Source: an uncultured Lachnospiraceae bacterium
GTDB taxonomy: Bacteria > Bacillota > Clostridia > Lachnospirales > Lachnospiraceae
DNA: 64,000 bases
Assembly: GCA_910577175.1 (NCBI GenBank)
Contig: CAJTLU010000008.1
Coordinates: 103,496-167,495 of the forward strand
Reading direction: 5' to 3'
Both the position numbers and the translations under genes were made by a program. This document shows positions 21,048 through 29,875 of this stretch, in pieces. The notes below the pieces were generated by a model. That model worked only from the letters and a program-made list of their open reading frames with translations, was not told where the DNA came from and ran no database searches. Within the stretch, counting starts at the first letter, position 1. Each line of letters begins with the position of its first letter.

Positions 21048-22292
21048 ATGGCTCTTATTAAATGCCCGGAATGTTCCGGGAAACTAAGTGACCGCGCCCC
21101 TGTCTGTCCCCATTGTGGTTTTCCGCAAAACCTTCTACCTGTTGCCCGGCCGGCAACCGACAGGCAGCGTCGGAAACGGCGTAAGTTCCCTAACGGCTTC
21201 GGTACGGTGTATAAGCTGTCCGGCAATCGTGCCAACCCCTGGGTTGCCGCCAAAACCTTTGGATGGGAAAGCAACGAAGAAAAAATGACTTCAAAACAAT
21301 TACAGCGGTCTATCGGCTATTTTCCCACCGAGGCAGATGCAATAGCCGCCCTGGTGGCATACAACAAGAATCCATACGATATAGAGAAGAACACAGTAAC
21401 CTTTTCCCAGGCTTACGAATTATGGTCCGAAGACTATTATCCCACCTTGAAAAATGATTCTTCCACACGAACCTACAGAGCCGCTTACAAGTATTGCCAG
21501 TCTATTTACACTATGCGTATGCGTGATTTACGCGTAGAACATTTAGAAGGAGTGATTCGAAGCTGTACCGCCGGCGATAGCACAAAAGCACGTATCAAGT
21601 CCATGTTTAACATGATATATGCTTACTGTATGAAACATGAAATTGTAGACAAAAACTATGCAGCACTTTTTTCTACCGCTGCCGCAAAACCTAAGATAGA
21701 CCGCATACCGTTCACGTGGACGGAAATCAAAAAGCTATGGGAAAACATAGATATGCCGTATGTTGATACTGTCCTGTTTGCCATTTATAGCGGTTGCCGT
21801 CCTTCGGAAGTATTTTCCCTGGAGGTGGACAACGTGTGCCTGAAAGAAGGTTATGTAGTAGGCGGAATAAAAACCGAAGCAGGCATAGAGCGTGTTATAC
21901 CTCTGCACCCGGATATAATCGCCTTATTTACAAAACAATACAATGTCGCTGTTTCAAATGGTTGGAAGTACGTCTTTATGAATAATGAATATAACAAGGG
22001 GGGATATGTGCACATGACTTACGATGCATATAAAGGGAAATTTAACCGTCTTATGTCTTCCCTTGATATGAAACACTTCCCCGCTGACTGCCGTCATACA
22101 TTTATTACATGCGCGAAGGAAAGAAATATGAACGATTATTTATTAAAACTGATTGTAGGACACGCCATTGAAGACGTTACAGAAAAGACCTATACCCACC
22201 GTAAAATACAGCAACTATGCCAGGCTGTTGCTTCGTTGGATTTCCGTCCGGTAGAAATATATGATACCACTAACAGCAAATTTCCATGTTAG
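21048..22292 (+). CDS. int: Tyrosine integrase with N-terminal zinc ribbon
   Basis: A 414-residue phage integrase. Residues 5-26 form a zinc ribbon, CPECSGKLSDRAPVCPHCG. An Arm-binding region and SAM-like core-binding domain follow. The catalytic domain has Arg in YSGCRPSEVF, Lys/beta region, CRHTF, GH in LIVGHAIED and the Tyr nucleophile in KTYTH. In the box 2 motif the usual His before CRH (PHDxRH) reads Ala (PADCRH). The start at MALIKCPEC is preceded by AAAGGAAG; the frame is open another 63 codons but covers the hairpin. It should catalyse insertion and excision; tandem repeats right after the stop may be its arm sites. Confidence 0.9.
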   Translation: MALIKCPECSGKLSDRAPVCPHCGFPQNLLPVARPATDRQRRKRRKFPNGFGTVYKLSGNRANPWVAAKTFGWESNEEKMTSKQLQRSIGYFPTEADAIAALVAYNKNPYDIEKNTVTFSQAYELWSEDYYPTLKNDSSTRTYRAAYKYCQSIYTMRMRDLRVEHLEGVIRSCTAGDSTKARIKSMFNMIYAYCMKHEIVDKNYAALFSTAAAKPKIDRIPFTWTEIKKLWENIDMPYVDTVLFAIYSGCRPSEVFSLEVDNVCLKEGYVVGGIKTEAGIERVIPLHPDIIALFTKQYNVAVSNGWKYVFMNNEYNKGGYVHMTYDAYKGKFNRLMSSLDMKHFPADCRHTFITCAKERNMNDYLLKLIVGHAIEDVTEKTYTHRKIQQLCQAVASLDFRPVEIYDTTNSKFPC

Positions 22293-22331
22293 TTATCCGT
22301 GTTAGTTACTCGTTAGTTACCCGTTAGTTAC
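22288..22331 (+). repeat. Four tandem GTTAGTTAY repeats
   Basis: GTTAGTTA(T/C) begins at 22288, 22301, 22312 and 22323, spacing 13, 11 and 11 bases. The first copy contains the integrase stop. Direct repeats of about one helical turn next to int are typical arm-type integrase or Xis binding sites. Confidence 0.75.
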
Positions 22332-22341
22332 CTGCGTTTTT

Positions 22342-22366
22342 CAGCGCATTTTCACGCTGTTTTTTA
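22342..22366 (+). terminator. Integrase terminator
   Basis: CAGCG (22342-22346) pairs with CGCTG (22355-22359), followed by TTTTTT. Confidence 0.65.
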
Positions 22367-22398
22367 TGCTCTGTTCCTCCTTCCACACAATGCAAAAA

Positions 22399-22430
22399 AA
22401 GTGCCGCAATCCGTTGAAATTGCGGCACTT
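22399..22430 (-). terminator. Terminator after the GGGtGRT gene
   Basis: AAGTGCCGCAAT and ATTGCGGCACTT form a 12-base perfect stem. On the minus strand it is followed by seven T, so it ends the gene at 22456. Confidence 0.85.
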
Positions 22431-22455
22431 CCTGTATTTTTTCCTGTCTGTCCCC

Positions 22456-23466
22456 TTAGAACTTCCCGGCGTCTGCTGCCTCCTGAATCGAAACGGCTAC
22501 TGCCACGGTCATTCCTACCATCGGGTTGTTGCCTGCGCCGATTAAGCCCATCATCTCTACGTGAGCCGGTACGGAAGAGGAGCCTGCGAACTGTGCATCA
22601 GAGTGCATACGTCCGAGAGTGTCGGTCATACCATAAGAAGCCGGACCTGCTGCCATGTTATCCGGATGAAGCGTTCTGCCGGTACCACCACCGCTTGCTA
22701 CGGAGAAGTACTTCTTGCCTGCTTCGTTTCTTTCCTTCTTGTAGGTGCCTGCTACCGGATGCTGGAATCTGGTCGGGTTCGTGGAGTTACCGGTAATAGA
22801 AACGTCTACGTTCTCCTTCCACATGATGGCAACGCCTTCCGGAACGCTGTTTGCGCCATAGCAGTTTACCTTTGCGCGGAGTCCCTCGGAATAAGCCTTA
22901 CGGGAAACTTCCTTTACTTCATTGGTATACGGGTCGTACTGGGTCTCAACGAAGGTAAAGCCGTTGATACGGGAAATAATCTGCGCTGCATCCTTACCAA
23001 GACCGTTTAAGATAACGCGGAGCGGCTTCTTACGAACCTTGTTTGCCTTCTCTGCAATACCAATCGCACCCTCTGCTGCCGCAAAGGACTCGTGACCTGC
23101 CAGGAAACAGAAGCAGTCGGTATCTTCCTCAAGAAGCATCTTGCCAAGGTTGCCGTGACCAAGACCTACCTTACGGGTATCTGCAACGGAGCCCGGAATA
23201 CAGAACGCCTGTAAGCCTTCGCCGATTGCTGCCGCTGCGTCTGCTGCCTTTCTGCAGCCCTTCTTGATTGCGATTGCTGCGCCTACGGTATATGCCCAGC
23301 AGGCATTCTCAAAGCAGATTGGCTGGATGCCCTTAATCTGGTCGTATACGTTCAGACCGGCATCCTTCGTAATCTTTTCCGCTTCTTCAATCGAAGCGAT
23401 TCCATAGCTGTTTAATACAGCATTGATTTTGTCAATTCTTCTCTCATATGATTCAAACAAAGCCAT
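22456..23466 (-). CDS. GGGtGRT family protein
   Basis: A 336-residue protein with the family motif GGGTGRT at about 259-265 and Cys in CFENACW and DCFCFLAGHES. The family is widespread in anaerobic Firmicutes and is nearly always next to a NifU-like scaffold gene, as here; its reaction is not known. It follows that gene by 32 bases on the same strand and is probably cotranscribed. AGGAGG precedes the ATG. It is the first chromosomal gene after the prophage. Confidence 0.9.
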   Translation of the reverse strand: MALFESYERRIDKINAVLNSYGIASIEEAEKITKDAGLNVYDQIKGIQPICFENACWAYTVGAAIAIKKGCRKAADAAAAIGEGLQAFCIPGSVADTRKVGLGHGNLGKMLLEEDTDCFCFLAGHESFAAAEGAIGIAEKANKVRKKPLRVILNGLGKDAAQIISRINGFTFVETQYDPYTNEVKEVSRKAYSEGLRAKVNCYGANSVPEGVAIMWKENVDVSITGNSTNPTRFQHPVAGTYKKERNEAGKKYFSVASGGGTGRTLHPDNMAAGPASYGMTDTLGRMHSDAQFAGSSSVPAHVEMMGLIGAGNNPMVGMTVAVAVSIQEAADAGKF

Positions 23467-23498
23467 GATATGTATCCTCCTGATTTATTCTGATTCGA

Positions 23499-24191
23499 CT
23501 ATTCCTTTCTCGGGTCGATAATCTTAACGGCATCTGCCACACGGCCATACTGGCCCTTTGCCTTCTCGTAGGCAGTATTCGGGTCGTCACCCTTCTTGAT
23601 GAAATCCGTCATCTTGCCGAGGCTTACAAACTGATAGCCGATAATCTGGTCATCTGCATCAAGAGCGATACCGGTTACATAGCCTTCTGCCATCTCTAAG
23701 TAACGCGGTCCCTTCTTTAACGTACCGTACATGGTACCTACCTGGGAGCGGAGACCCTTTCCAAGGTCCTCTAAGCCTGCCCCGATCGGAAGACCGTCCT
23801 CGGAGAACGCACTCTGGGAACGACCGTAAACAATCTGTAAAAACAGCTCTCTCATTGCAGTATTGATGGCATCGCAGACAAGGTCGGTATTCAATGCCTC
23901 CATTACCGTAAGACCCGGTAAAATCTCGGAAGCCATTGCTGCGGAATGCGTCATACCGGAGCAGCCGATGGTCTCTACCAGAGCCTCCTGGATAATACCG
24001 TCCTTTACGTTCAGGGTCAGCTTACATGCGCCCTGCTGCGGAGCACACCAGCCGATACCGTGTGTTAAACCGGAAATATCCTTTACTTCCTTTACCTGTA
24101 CCCACTTTGCTTCCTCCGGGATCGGGGCTGCGCCGTGGTGTACGCCCTGCGCTACCGGGCACATCGTCTCTACTTCATGTGAATAAATCAT
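23499..24191 (-). CDS. Iron-sulfur cluster assembly scaffold-like protein (NifU-like)
   Basis: A 230-residue protein with Cys in ETMCPVA, GIGWCAPQQGACKL, ETIGCSGMTHSA and TDLVCDA. The central part corresponds to the NifU N-terminal/IscU-like scaffold fold, where conserved Cys hold a nascent cluster. It lies upstream of the GGGtGRT gene in an operon. Together they may handle iron-sulfur or a related redox cofactor, inferred from linkage. The 386 bases upstream, to the next gene, hold only the promoter for dCMP deaminase and no gene that I can see. Confidence 0.8.
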   Translation of the reverse strand: MIYSHEVETMCPVAQGVHHGAAPIPEEAKWVQVKEVKDISGLTHGIGWCAPQQGACKLTLNVKDGIIQEALVETIGCSGMTHSAAMASEILPGLTVMEALNTDLVCDAINTAMRELFLQIVYGRSQSAFSEDGLPIGAGLEDLGKGLRSQVGTMYGTLKKGPRYLEMAEGYVTGIALDADDQIIGYQFVSLGKMTDFIKKGDDPNTAYEKAKGQYGRVADAVKIIDPRKE

Positions 24192-24465
24192 GCCTAGACT
24201 CCTTTCAATTTCTCTTGCAATATTAGCGCCGCACTTTCCGGCAGAGAATGTGATATCTTTAACAAACCAATTCCCGCCTGACCTGCGAACACCCTGTCTC
24301 TATTTTCTCACAAAAATGCGATTTCGTCTACTCCTTTTTTGTCAATTTTTATGTTTTTCTACTTTTCCAATGCTGTCGGCTATTCTGCCAGCTGCCCTCA
24401 GTTTCAGCGCTTCTTGCGGCAATTCCTTCTAAAGCCCCCGAAAATGCAGGAACTCAAGTTCTATG

Positions 24466-24494
24466 TTGCGGTGTCGTTCCTGCTGTGTTACAAT
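24466..24494 (+). promoter_or_regulatory. Promoter of dCMP deaminase gene
   Basis: -35 TTGCGG (24466-24471), 17 bases, -10 TACAAT (24489-24494), about 80 bases before the start. Confidence 0.6.
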
Positions 24495-24577
24495 GAAATT
24501 AACAAAAGAAACTGCAATACCGGTGTATTGTATCATTCGCTTTCAGCCAAATGCCTCGGCAGAAGAACGGAGGAGCT

Positions 24578-25057
24578 ATGAAGAAACAGGATTACTTAAA
24601 ATGGGATGAATATTTTATGGGAATCGCCATGCTTTCGGCAATGAGAAGCAAAGACCCGAACACCAGTGTCGGCTCCTGTATCGTCAGTACCGACAACAAG
24701 ATTCTTTCGGTCGGTTATAACGGGATGCCGACAGGCTGCTCTGACGACGAGTATCCCTGGGAACGGGAAGGAAACGTCCTCGAAACCAAGTATTTCTATG
24801 TCTGCCATGCAGAATTGAATGCAATCTTAAACTACACCGGCGTCAATATGCGCGGCGCAAAGGTATATACCACGCTTTTTCCCTGCAACGAGTGTACAAA
24901 AGCCCTGATTCAGACAGGCATTTCCGAAGTTATCTACCACTCGGACAAATACGCAGAAACCGATTCCGTAAAAGCCTCCAAGCGGATGTTCGACTCCGCA
25001 GGCGTTATCTACCGCAAATACCAGCAGATTAACCGTCTGGTTACAATTCCGTTATAA
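24578..25057 (+). CDS. Deoxycytidylate deaminase
   Basis: A 159-residue zinc enzyme that deaminates dCMP to dUMP for thymidylate synthesis. The zinc site is CHAE (His77, with proton-shuttle Glu79) and PCNEC (Cys103, Cys106). The segment DPNTSVGSCIV is typical of the family. The start is placed after GGAGGAGCT; nine more codons upstream are open but have no site. It is transcribed alone on the plus strand. Confidence 0.9.
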   Translation: MKKQDYLKWDEYFMGIAMLSAMRSKDPNTSVGSCIVSTDNKILSVGYNGMPTGCSDDEYPWEREGNVLETKYFYVCHAELNAILNYTGVNMRGAKVYTTLFPCNECTKALIQTGISEVIYHSDKYAETDSVKASKRMFDSAGVIYRKYQQINRLVTIPL

Positions 25058-25068
25058 CTCTGTAAAAA

Positions 25069-25094
25069 GGGACTGTGCTTTTAGCAACAGTCCC
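25069..25094 (+). terminator. Hairpin after dCMP deaminase gene
   Basis: GGGACTGT (25069-25076) pairs with ACAGTCCC (25087-25094). The T-tract is weak. A second hairpin, part of an intergenic repeat, follows. Confidence 0.5.
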
Positions 25095-25100
25095 TCGAAA

Positions 25101-25156
25101 GAAAGAGTCCGCTCGCAGACTCTTTTGTGCCGGCGCAGCGCGGCATCTCCTATGAA
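25101..25156. repeat. Intergenic hairpin repeat, copy 1
   Basis: AAAGAGTCCGCTCGCAGACTCTTTT, read as AAAGAGTC/GACTCTTTT around CGCTCGCA, followed by GCGCGGCAT-CTCC-TATGA. A similar unit lies at 60695-60742. Confidence 0.5.
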
Positions 25157-25182
25157 GTAAAAGTATCACTGCAGGTACGGTG

Positions 25183-25407
25183 CTATTCTTTGCTCAGTCT
25201 TGCCGGATAGTTCGGCAGCTTCCCTTCTACTGCAAAAATATCATCATCCTCAAGCATCTTTTTGCCCATACAGACAATACACTTGGTTTTTCCGTAGCCG
25301 TTACAAAACCCGCAGACTTTATTTTTGTTTAACGGATTTGTCTTTTCGCCAAAACAGACTACACAGACCGAGATGCCTTTTCCTCCGCACTGCGGACACT
25401 TCTTCAT
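25183..25407 (-). CDS. Zinc-finger protein with DnaJ-like CxxC repeats
   Basis: A 74-residue protein beginning MKKCPQCGGKG. It has four Cys pairs: CPQC, CVVC, CGFC-NGYGK and CIVC-MGKK, like the zinc domain of DnaJ-type chaperones without a J domain. It follows purB on the same strand by 32 bases and may be its last operon member. Role unknown. Confidence 0.65.
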   Translation of the reverse strand: MKKCPQCGGKGISVCVVCFGEKTNPLNKNKVCGFCNGYGKTKCIVCMGKKMLEDDDIFAVEGKLPNYPARLSKE

Positions 25408-25439
25408 GTCTCCCACCTCTCTTTCCTATTGTAAGACCC

Positions 25440-26873
25440 TTATACGTTAATTACAGACGTCATTCCGAGCAGTTCCCGGTTCGCCTCCAAAAGCGGAAGC
25501 ACCGTTTCGTTGATAAACTCCTCTGTCTGCTCTTTCGCGCATCCGGTATAAAGCTCAGGCTTCATTGCCTTCTGCAAATCCTCCGGACTCAGATTAAATG
25601 CCGGGTCTGCTGCAATCAGCTCGAGCAGATTATTTTCCAGTCCGCGTTCTTTTACGTTTCTGCCCGCTTCCATCGACAAGGTACGGATTTTTTCATGCAG
25701 CTCCTGACGGTCGCCGCCTGCCTTTACTGCATCCATCATAATATTTTCCGTTGCCATAAACGGAAGCTCTGCCATGATATGCTTTTCGATTACCTTCGGA
25801 TAAACGACTAGCCCGTCTGCCACATTCAGGTACAAATCCAGAATACCGTCTACCGCCAGAAACGCTTCCGGCACAGACAAACGCTTGTTTGCCGAGTCGT
25901 CCAGCGTGCGCTCAAACCACTGGCATGCCGCAGTCACCGCCGGATTCAGCACATCCGCCATCACATAGCGGGACAGCGCCGCAATACGCTCACTTCTCAT
26001 CGGATTTCTCTTATATGCCATTGCAGAGGAACCAATCTGGCTTTTCTCAAAAGGCTCCTCAATTTCCTTTAAATGCTGCAACAGACGAATATCATTAGAA
26101 AACTTATGCGCGCTTGCCGCGATTCCTGCAAGTACATTTACGACGCGGATGTCCATTTTTCTGGAATAGGTCTGCCCGGAAACCGGGAAACAGGCAGCAA
26201 AGCCCATCTTTGCCGCAATGCGCTCCTCTAACTCCTTAATCTTTCCACGGTCGCCTTCAAACAGCTCCAGAAAGCTTGCCTGCGTTCCAGTCGTTCCTTT
26301 GGAGCCAAGCAGACGCATCGAGGAAAGCATATGTTCCACATCCTCTAAGTCAAGCAAAAGCTCCATCATCCAAAGCGTCGCCCTCTTCCCGACGGTGGTC
26401 GGCTGCGCCGGCTGGAAATGGGTAAATGCAAGTGTCGGAAGGGCACGATACTTCATTGCAAAGTCCGAGAGCACATGAATTACGTTCAACAGCTTTTTCC
26501 GGACAAGCTTCAGGCCCTCCGTCATTACAATAATATCCGTATTATCCCCGACATAGCAGGAGGTTGCCCCAAGGTGGATAATGCCCTTTGCCTTCGGGCA
26601 TTGCTCCCCATAGGCATAAACATGGGACATGACGTCATGGCGCACCAGCTTTTCCCGCTCCTTCGCTACATCATAATTGATATCCTCCGCATGTGCCTTC
26701 AGCTCTGCAATCTGCTCCTTTGTCACAGGAAGCCCCAGCTCATGCTCCGCCTCCGCCAGTGCAATCCAGAGCCGCCTCCATGTTTTAAATTTCATATCCG
26801 GAGAAAACAGATACTGCATCTCCTTACTTGCATAACGCTCCGACAACGGACTTACATATCTGTCCTCAGCCAT
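25440..26873 (-). CDS. purB: Adenylosuccinate lyase
   Basis: A 477-residue enzyme that cleaves adenylosuccinate to AMP and SAICAR to AICAR in purine synthesis. The fumarase/aspartase superfamily signature appears as GSSAMAYKRNPMRSE near residue 285, and the HDVMSHVYAYG and GATSCYVGDN segments match PurB. Length is typical. It starts 36 bases after the GH30 lipoprotein gene on the same strand, so the two may be cotranscribed. Confidence 0.95.
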   Translation of the reverse strand: MAEDRYVSPLSERYASKEMQYLFSPDMKFKTWRRLWIALAEAEHELGLPVTKEQIAELKAHAEDINYDVAKEREKLVRHDVMSHVYAYGEQCPKAKGIIHLGATSCYVGDNTDIIVMTEGLKLVRKKLLNVIHVLSDFAMKYRALPTLAFTHFQPAQPTTVGKRATLWMMELLLDLEDVEHMLSSMRLLGSKGTTGTQASFLELFEGDRGKIKELEERIAAKMGFAACFPVSGQTYSRKMDIRVVNVLAGIAASAHKFSNDIRLLQHLKEIEEPFEKSQIGSSAMAYKRNPMRSERIAALSRYVMADVLNPAVTAACQWFERTLDDSANKRLSVPEAFLAVDGILDLYLNVADGLVVYPKVIEKHIMAELPFMATENIMMDAVKAGGDRQELHEKIRTLSMEAGRNVKERGLENNLLELIAADPAFNLSPEDLQKAMKPELYTGCAKEQTEEFINETVLPLLEANRELLGMTSVINV

Positions 26874-26909
26874 TTTATCCGCCTTTCTGCCACTAAAAGC
26901 AGCAACTTT

Positions 26910-28430
26910 TTATTCTAAAGAAAGTACAATTGTTGTAATGCTCTCGCCCGGAAGCTTTACGGTATTGTCTGCCTGCAGCGCCCCGATATTCTGATACAGG
27001 ACATTGTTCGAAGAATCCTCGATTCCAAGCACCGACTGGTAGATAGAGCTGTCCGTAATCTTTTGCCCCTCTGCCGGAACCTGAAGCGTCTGCTCCGTCT
27101 TTGTCAGATTCACTACAACCAGCACCAGCGTCTTTTCATCTTCACTCACATAAGCAGAAGTCTTGAAATTGATGCCGCCCTGCATCGATGCCTCCACGCG
27201 GGTATAGCCCGGACGGATAAACTCGGAGAAATGGCGCAGTGCATAATAATCCGCACAAAGCATCCAGCCGTCCCCGTTGTCACTCTTCCCGTTCACAAAG
27301 CCAATCAGCTCTCCCGACTCAAAGTCTGCTCTCTCATTCGGCCAGACTGCACTCCAGTAAATATACGCATTCATATCTGCCTGTACCATGGCATTGGTAA
27401 TCAACGCCGCCGTCTGCAGTCCCCTGCCGCGGAAAAACTCAGTCTGCCACCGGGCATAGCCGTATTCGCCGAAATACTTCTCCATATCCAGAAAATTCCA
27501 TACAAACGAGTCATACTTTACCGTATTATTGTCCTCGTCCGAATCGCCGCCGACATACAGGTGATATCCGATTCCGTAAATGCTCTCCGGCTTTGTTTCA
27601 ATAATATCCTTTACATAGGCGTACAGCTGTAACGGCGCACAGGACATCGTCTCCGGCGCAATCATCTTTGGCGCCTCGTCTCCGAACTCTGCCTGCATCG
27701 CATCATACACTGCCAGAAACGCCTTTGCATAAGACGCCTGGGTACTTGTTTCCACCTGCGCAAACTCGCATCCGTCATAGCTTGCTACAAAGTCACATTC
27801 ATTCTGTATGGAAATGTAGTCGATTTTAATGCCCCAGTCACGGTAAAACTTCACTGAGTCCACCCACCAGCTGGCATATTCCTCATACATATAAGTACCG
27901 TCTTCATGCTTTGCCAGAGAACCGCCGCCGTTAATGCTTTGATTGGACTTCAATCTCGCAGGCGGGGACCAGCAGGAAAGCAGTATGGTCGGCTCTTCGC
28001 CATACTTTGCCGCACGCTCGACCGCAGCTTCATAAATGCGGAGCATCGAACCGACATTGCTCGCATTTCCTTCTCCATGATAGGAATACTCGTTTTTGAA
28101 ACGAATCACTGACATCTTTGCGTCGGTAAACGCCGCATCCAGCAGACCGTTCGTATTCCCTGCCGTAAACACCTGGTCCGAATACCAGGTAAACGCACCA
28201 CCGAATCCGTCAATCTTCTGGTGCTTTTCCTCCAGATTAAATGTATACTGCAAATAATCCCCGTCCACCGGATTTCCGCCTGGTGCCGGCTCTGCCGTAA
28301 CCTCCGGCGTAGGCTCCCCTTCCGCCGGTCCCAGAGTTCCTTCCGGCTTCTTTGTCCCGTCCTGCTTACCGCCGCAGGCCGCAAACACCAGCACGGACAT
28401 CACTAAAAATAACTTCCACAGCTTTTTCAT
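26910..28430 (-). CDS. GH30-family xylanase-like lipoprotein
   Basis: A 506-residue exported glycoside hydrolase. The N-terminus has basic residues, a hydrophobic core and lipobox FAAC (Cys about 19), then a Pro/Glu/Gly-rich linker to residue of about 55. The (beta/alpha)8 barrel begins IDGFGGAFTWYSD. The acid/base Glu is in ISIQNECD and the nucleophile in RWQTEFF, as in GH30; the closest subfamily is the glucuronoxylanase type (GH30_8). A beta-sandwich domain follows. It should cut xylan outside the cell while anchored to the membrane. It lies inside a run of nucleotide-salvage and chaperone genes. Confidence 0.85.
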   Translation of the reverse strand: MKKLWKLFLVMSVLVFAACGGKQDGTKKPEGTLGPAEGEPTPEVTAEPAPGGNPVDGDYLQYTFNLEEKHQKIDGFGGAFTWYSDQVFTAGNTNGLLDAAFTDAKMSVIRFKNEYSYHGEGNASNVGSMLRIYEAAVERAAKYGEEPTILLSCWSPPARLKSNQSINGGGSLAKHEDGTYMYEEYASWWVDSVKFYRDWGIKIDYISIQNECDFVASYDGCEFAQVETSTQASYAKAFLAVYDAMQAEFGDEAPKMIAPETMSCAPLQLYAYVKDIIETKPESIYGIGYHLYVGGDSDEDNNTVKYDSFVWNFLDMEKYFGEYGYARWQTEFFRGRGLQTAALITNAMVQADMNAYIYWSAVWPNERADFESGELIGFVNGKSDNGDGWMLCADYYALRHFSEFIRPGYTRVEASMQGGINFKTSAYVSEDEKTLVLVVVNLTKTEQTLQVPAEGQKITDSSIYQSVLGIEDSSNNVLYQNIGALQADNTVKLPGESITTIVLSLE

Positions 28431-28452
28431 CTGTCCTATCTCCTTTTACTAT

Positions 28453-29346
28453 TTATGCCCGCCGAGCCTCCGTTTTCAGACGATATAACTCTTCTACGGA
28501 AAACGTATAGCTTCCGCCACAGAACTGACAGTTTGTTGTAATCGGCTCACCATCCGCAATCATCTTATCTAACTCTGCTCTTCCCAGACTGATTAACGCC
28601 TTTTCCACACGCTCTCTGGAACAGTTACAGTAATAGGAGGCCGGTATTTTATCCAGAAGCTTTAACCCAAAGCCCGTAAAAATATACTCCAATATTTCTT
28701 CCGGCGTCATGCCTTCCTCCAACAGACCGGACACCGCCGTAACCTCGGTCAGCTTCTGCTCCAGATGGGAAATGACTTCCTCCGATGCGTCCGGCAAAAG
28801 CTGGATGATAAAGCCGCCTGCCTGCGCCACGGTATTATTGCGATTCATCAGCACTCCGAGGGCAACCGAAGAAGGCACCTGCTCGGATGCCGCAAAATAA
28901 TACGTAAAATCCTCGGCAAGCTCTCCGGAAATCAACTCGGTCTCTCCGATGTACGGCTCCCTCAGACCAAGGTCCTTTATCACCCGGAGCACTCCCTTGC
29001 CGACCGCACCACCGACATCAAGCTTTCCTTCCCTGCTCGGGGGAAGCATTACGTCCGGATTCTGCACATAACCCTTGACCCGCGCCATCGAATCCGCAGT
29101 AACCGTTATAGTCCCGGCAGGACCGTCCCCCATCACCTGAACGGTCAGCAAATCCTTTCGCCCCTTCATCATACTGCCCATCATTGCCGCGCCGGTCAGC
29201 AGACGTCCCAGTGCCGCTGTCGCCACCGGGCTGGTGTTATGAATCTCCCTGGCGCGCTCGACCAGACCGCCTGTCGTTGCGGCAAACACACGAATCTGCC
29301 CGTCCGCAGCGCTGCCGCGGACAATATAATCCTGATGCTTCTCCAT
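28453..29346 (-). CDS. hslO: Hsp33 redox-regulated chaperone
   Basis: A 297-residue protein. The C-terminal redox switch has CNC (about 241-243) and CQFC (about 274-277), which bind zinc under reducing conditions and form disulfides upon oxidation to activate the chaperone. The N-terminal core has the family's HNTSPVATAALGRLLTGA region. Full length. It lies 7 bases after cdd and 22 bases before the GH30 gene. Confidence 0.95.
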   Translation of the reverse strand: MEKHQDYIVRGSAADGQIRVFAATTGGLVERAREIHNTSPVATAALGRLLTGAAMMGSMMKGRKDLLTVQVMGDGPAGTITVTADSMARVKGYVQNPDVMLPPSREGKLDVGGAVGKGVLRVIKDLGLREPYIGETELISGELAEDFTYYFAASEQVPSSVALGVLMNRNNTVAQAGGFIIQLLPDASEEVISHLEQKLTEVTAVSGLLEEGMTPEEILEYIFTGFGLKLLDKIPASYYCNCSRERVEKALISLGRAELDKMIADGEPITTNCQFCGGSYTFSVEELYRLKTEARRA

Positions 29347-29353
29347 AAATACC

Positions 29354-29860
29354 TCACTGCAAATTCTTTCCTGAAAAACTAAACGGTAACAACTCTTCCA
29401 GTGTATACACCATATAATCCTCTTCCGAGCGCGCCAGAATTACTAAAAAGGTCGCAGGGTCACAAAACTCTGCCATCACCTGCCTGCAGACACCGCATGG
29501 AGCACAGTACTCTTCTGTCTTCTCTTCTTTGCCGCCCACAATAGCAATTGCAAGAAAGTCCTTTTTTCCTTCGCTGACCGCCTTAAAAAATGCCGTGCGC
29601 TCCGCGCAGTTTGTCGGCGTATACGCCGCGTTTTCAATGTTACATCCGCCGATAATCTCATTCTGCGCTGTCAAAAGAGCTGCGCCTACCTGAAATCCGG
29701 AATACGGTGTATATGCCCTTTTCCGGTACTCACAAGCCGCCCGGATAAGCTTTCTGCAAACCAGATCGCTCATGGAATCCGGCAGCTTCCTTGCAGAATC
29801 CCTCACTGCCAGCATTCCTTTTTTATACGGCTGCAGCTCTGTGTTCTTTTCCTTGTCCAT
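29354..29860 (-). CDS. cdd: Cytidine deaminase with N-terminal extension
   Basis: A zinc deaminase converting cytidine and deoxycytidine to uridines. The zinc site is NCAERTAFF (Cys, Glu) and PCGVCRQV. The catalytic domain starts near residue 35, whereas GGAGGTG is only 7 bases before the MDKEKN codon, so the extra 30 residues seem real. Family proteins are usually about 130 residues; this has 168. It follows deoC by 15 bases in the nucleoside-salvage run. Confidence 0.9.
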   Translation of the reverse strand: MDKEKNTELQPYKKGMLAVRDSARKLPDSMSDLVCRKLIRAACEYRKRAYTPYSGFQVGAALLTAQNEIIGGCNIENAAYTPTNCAERTAFFKAVSEGKKDFLAIAIVGGKEEKTEEYCAPCGVCRQVMAEFCDPATFLVILARSEEDYMVYTLEELLPFSFSGKNLQ

Positions 29861-29875
29861 CCAAACACCTCCGTT

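Larger units (their letters stand above)
1..22366. mobile_element. Prophage, right part (probably defective)
   Basis: Phage hallmark genes run from the window edge to the integrase: tail-like structural protein, terminase large and small subunits, sigma-like late regulator, HNH nuclease, PcfJ/PcfK-type genes, HUH replication protein, excisionase-like gene, XRE repressors and tyrosine recombinase. Lytic genes are on the minus strand and lysogeny genes mainly on the plus strand. The left end is outside the window. The right boundary is placed after the integrase terminator because the GGGtGRT gene, a chromosomal gene, follows. No att duplication can be seen from one end only. Truncated terminase suggests the element is defective. 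Confidence 0.9.
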
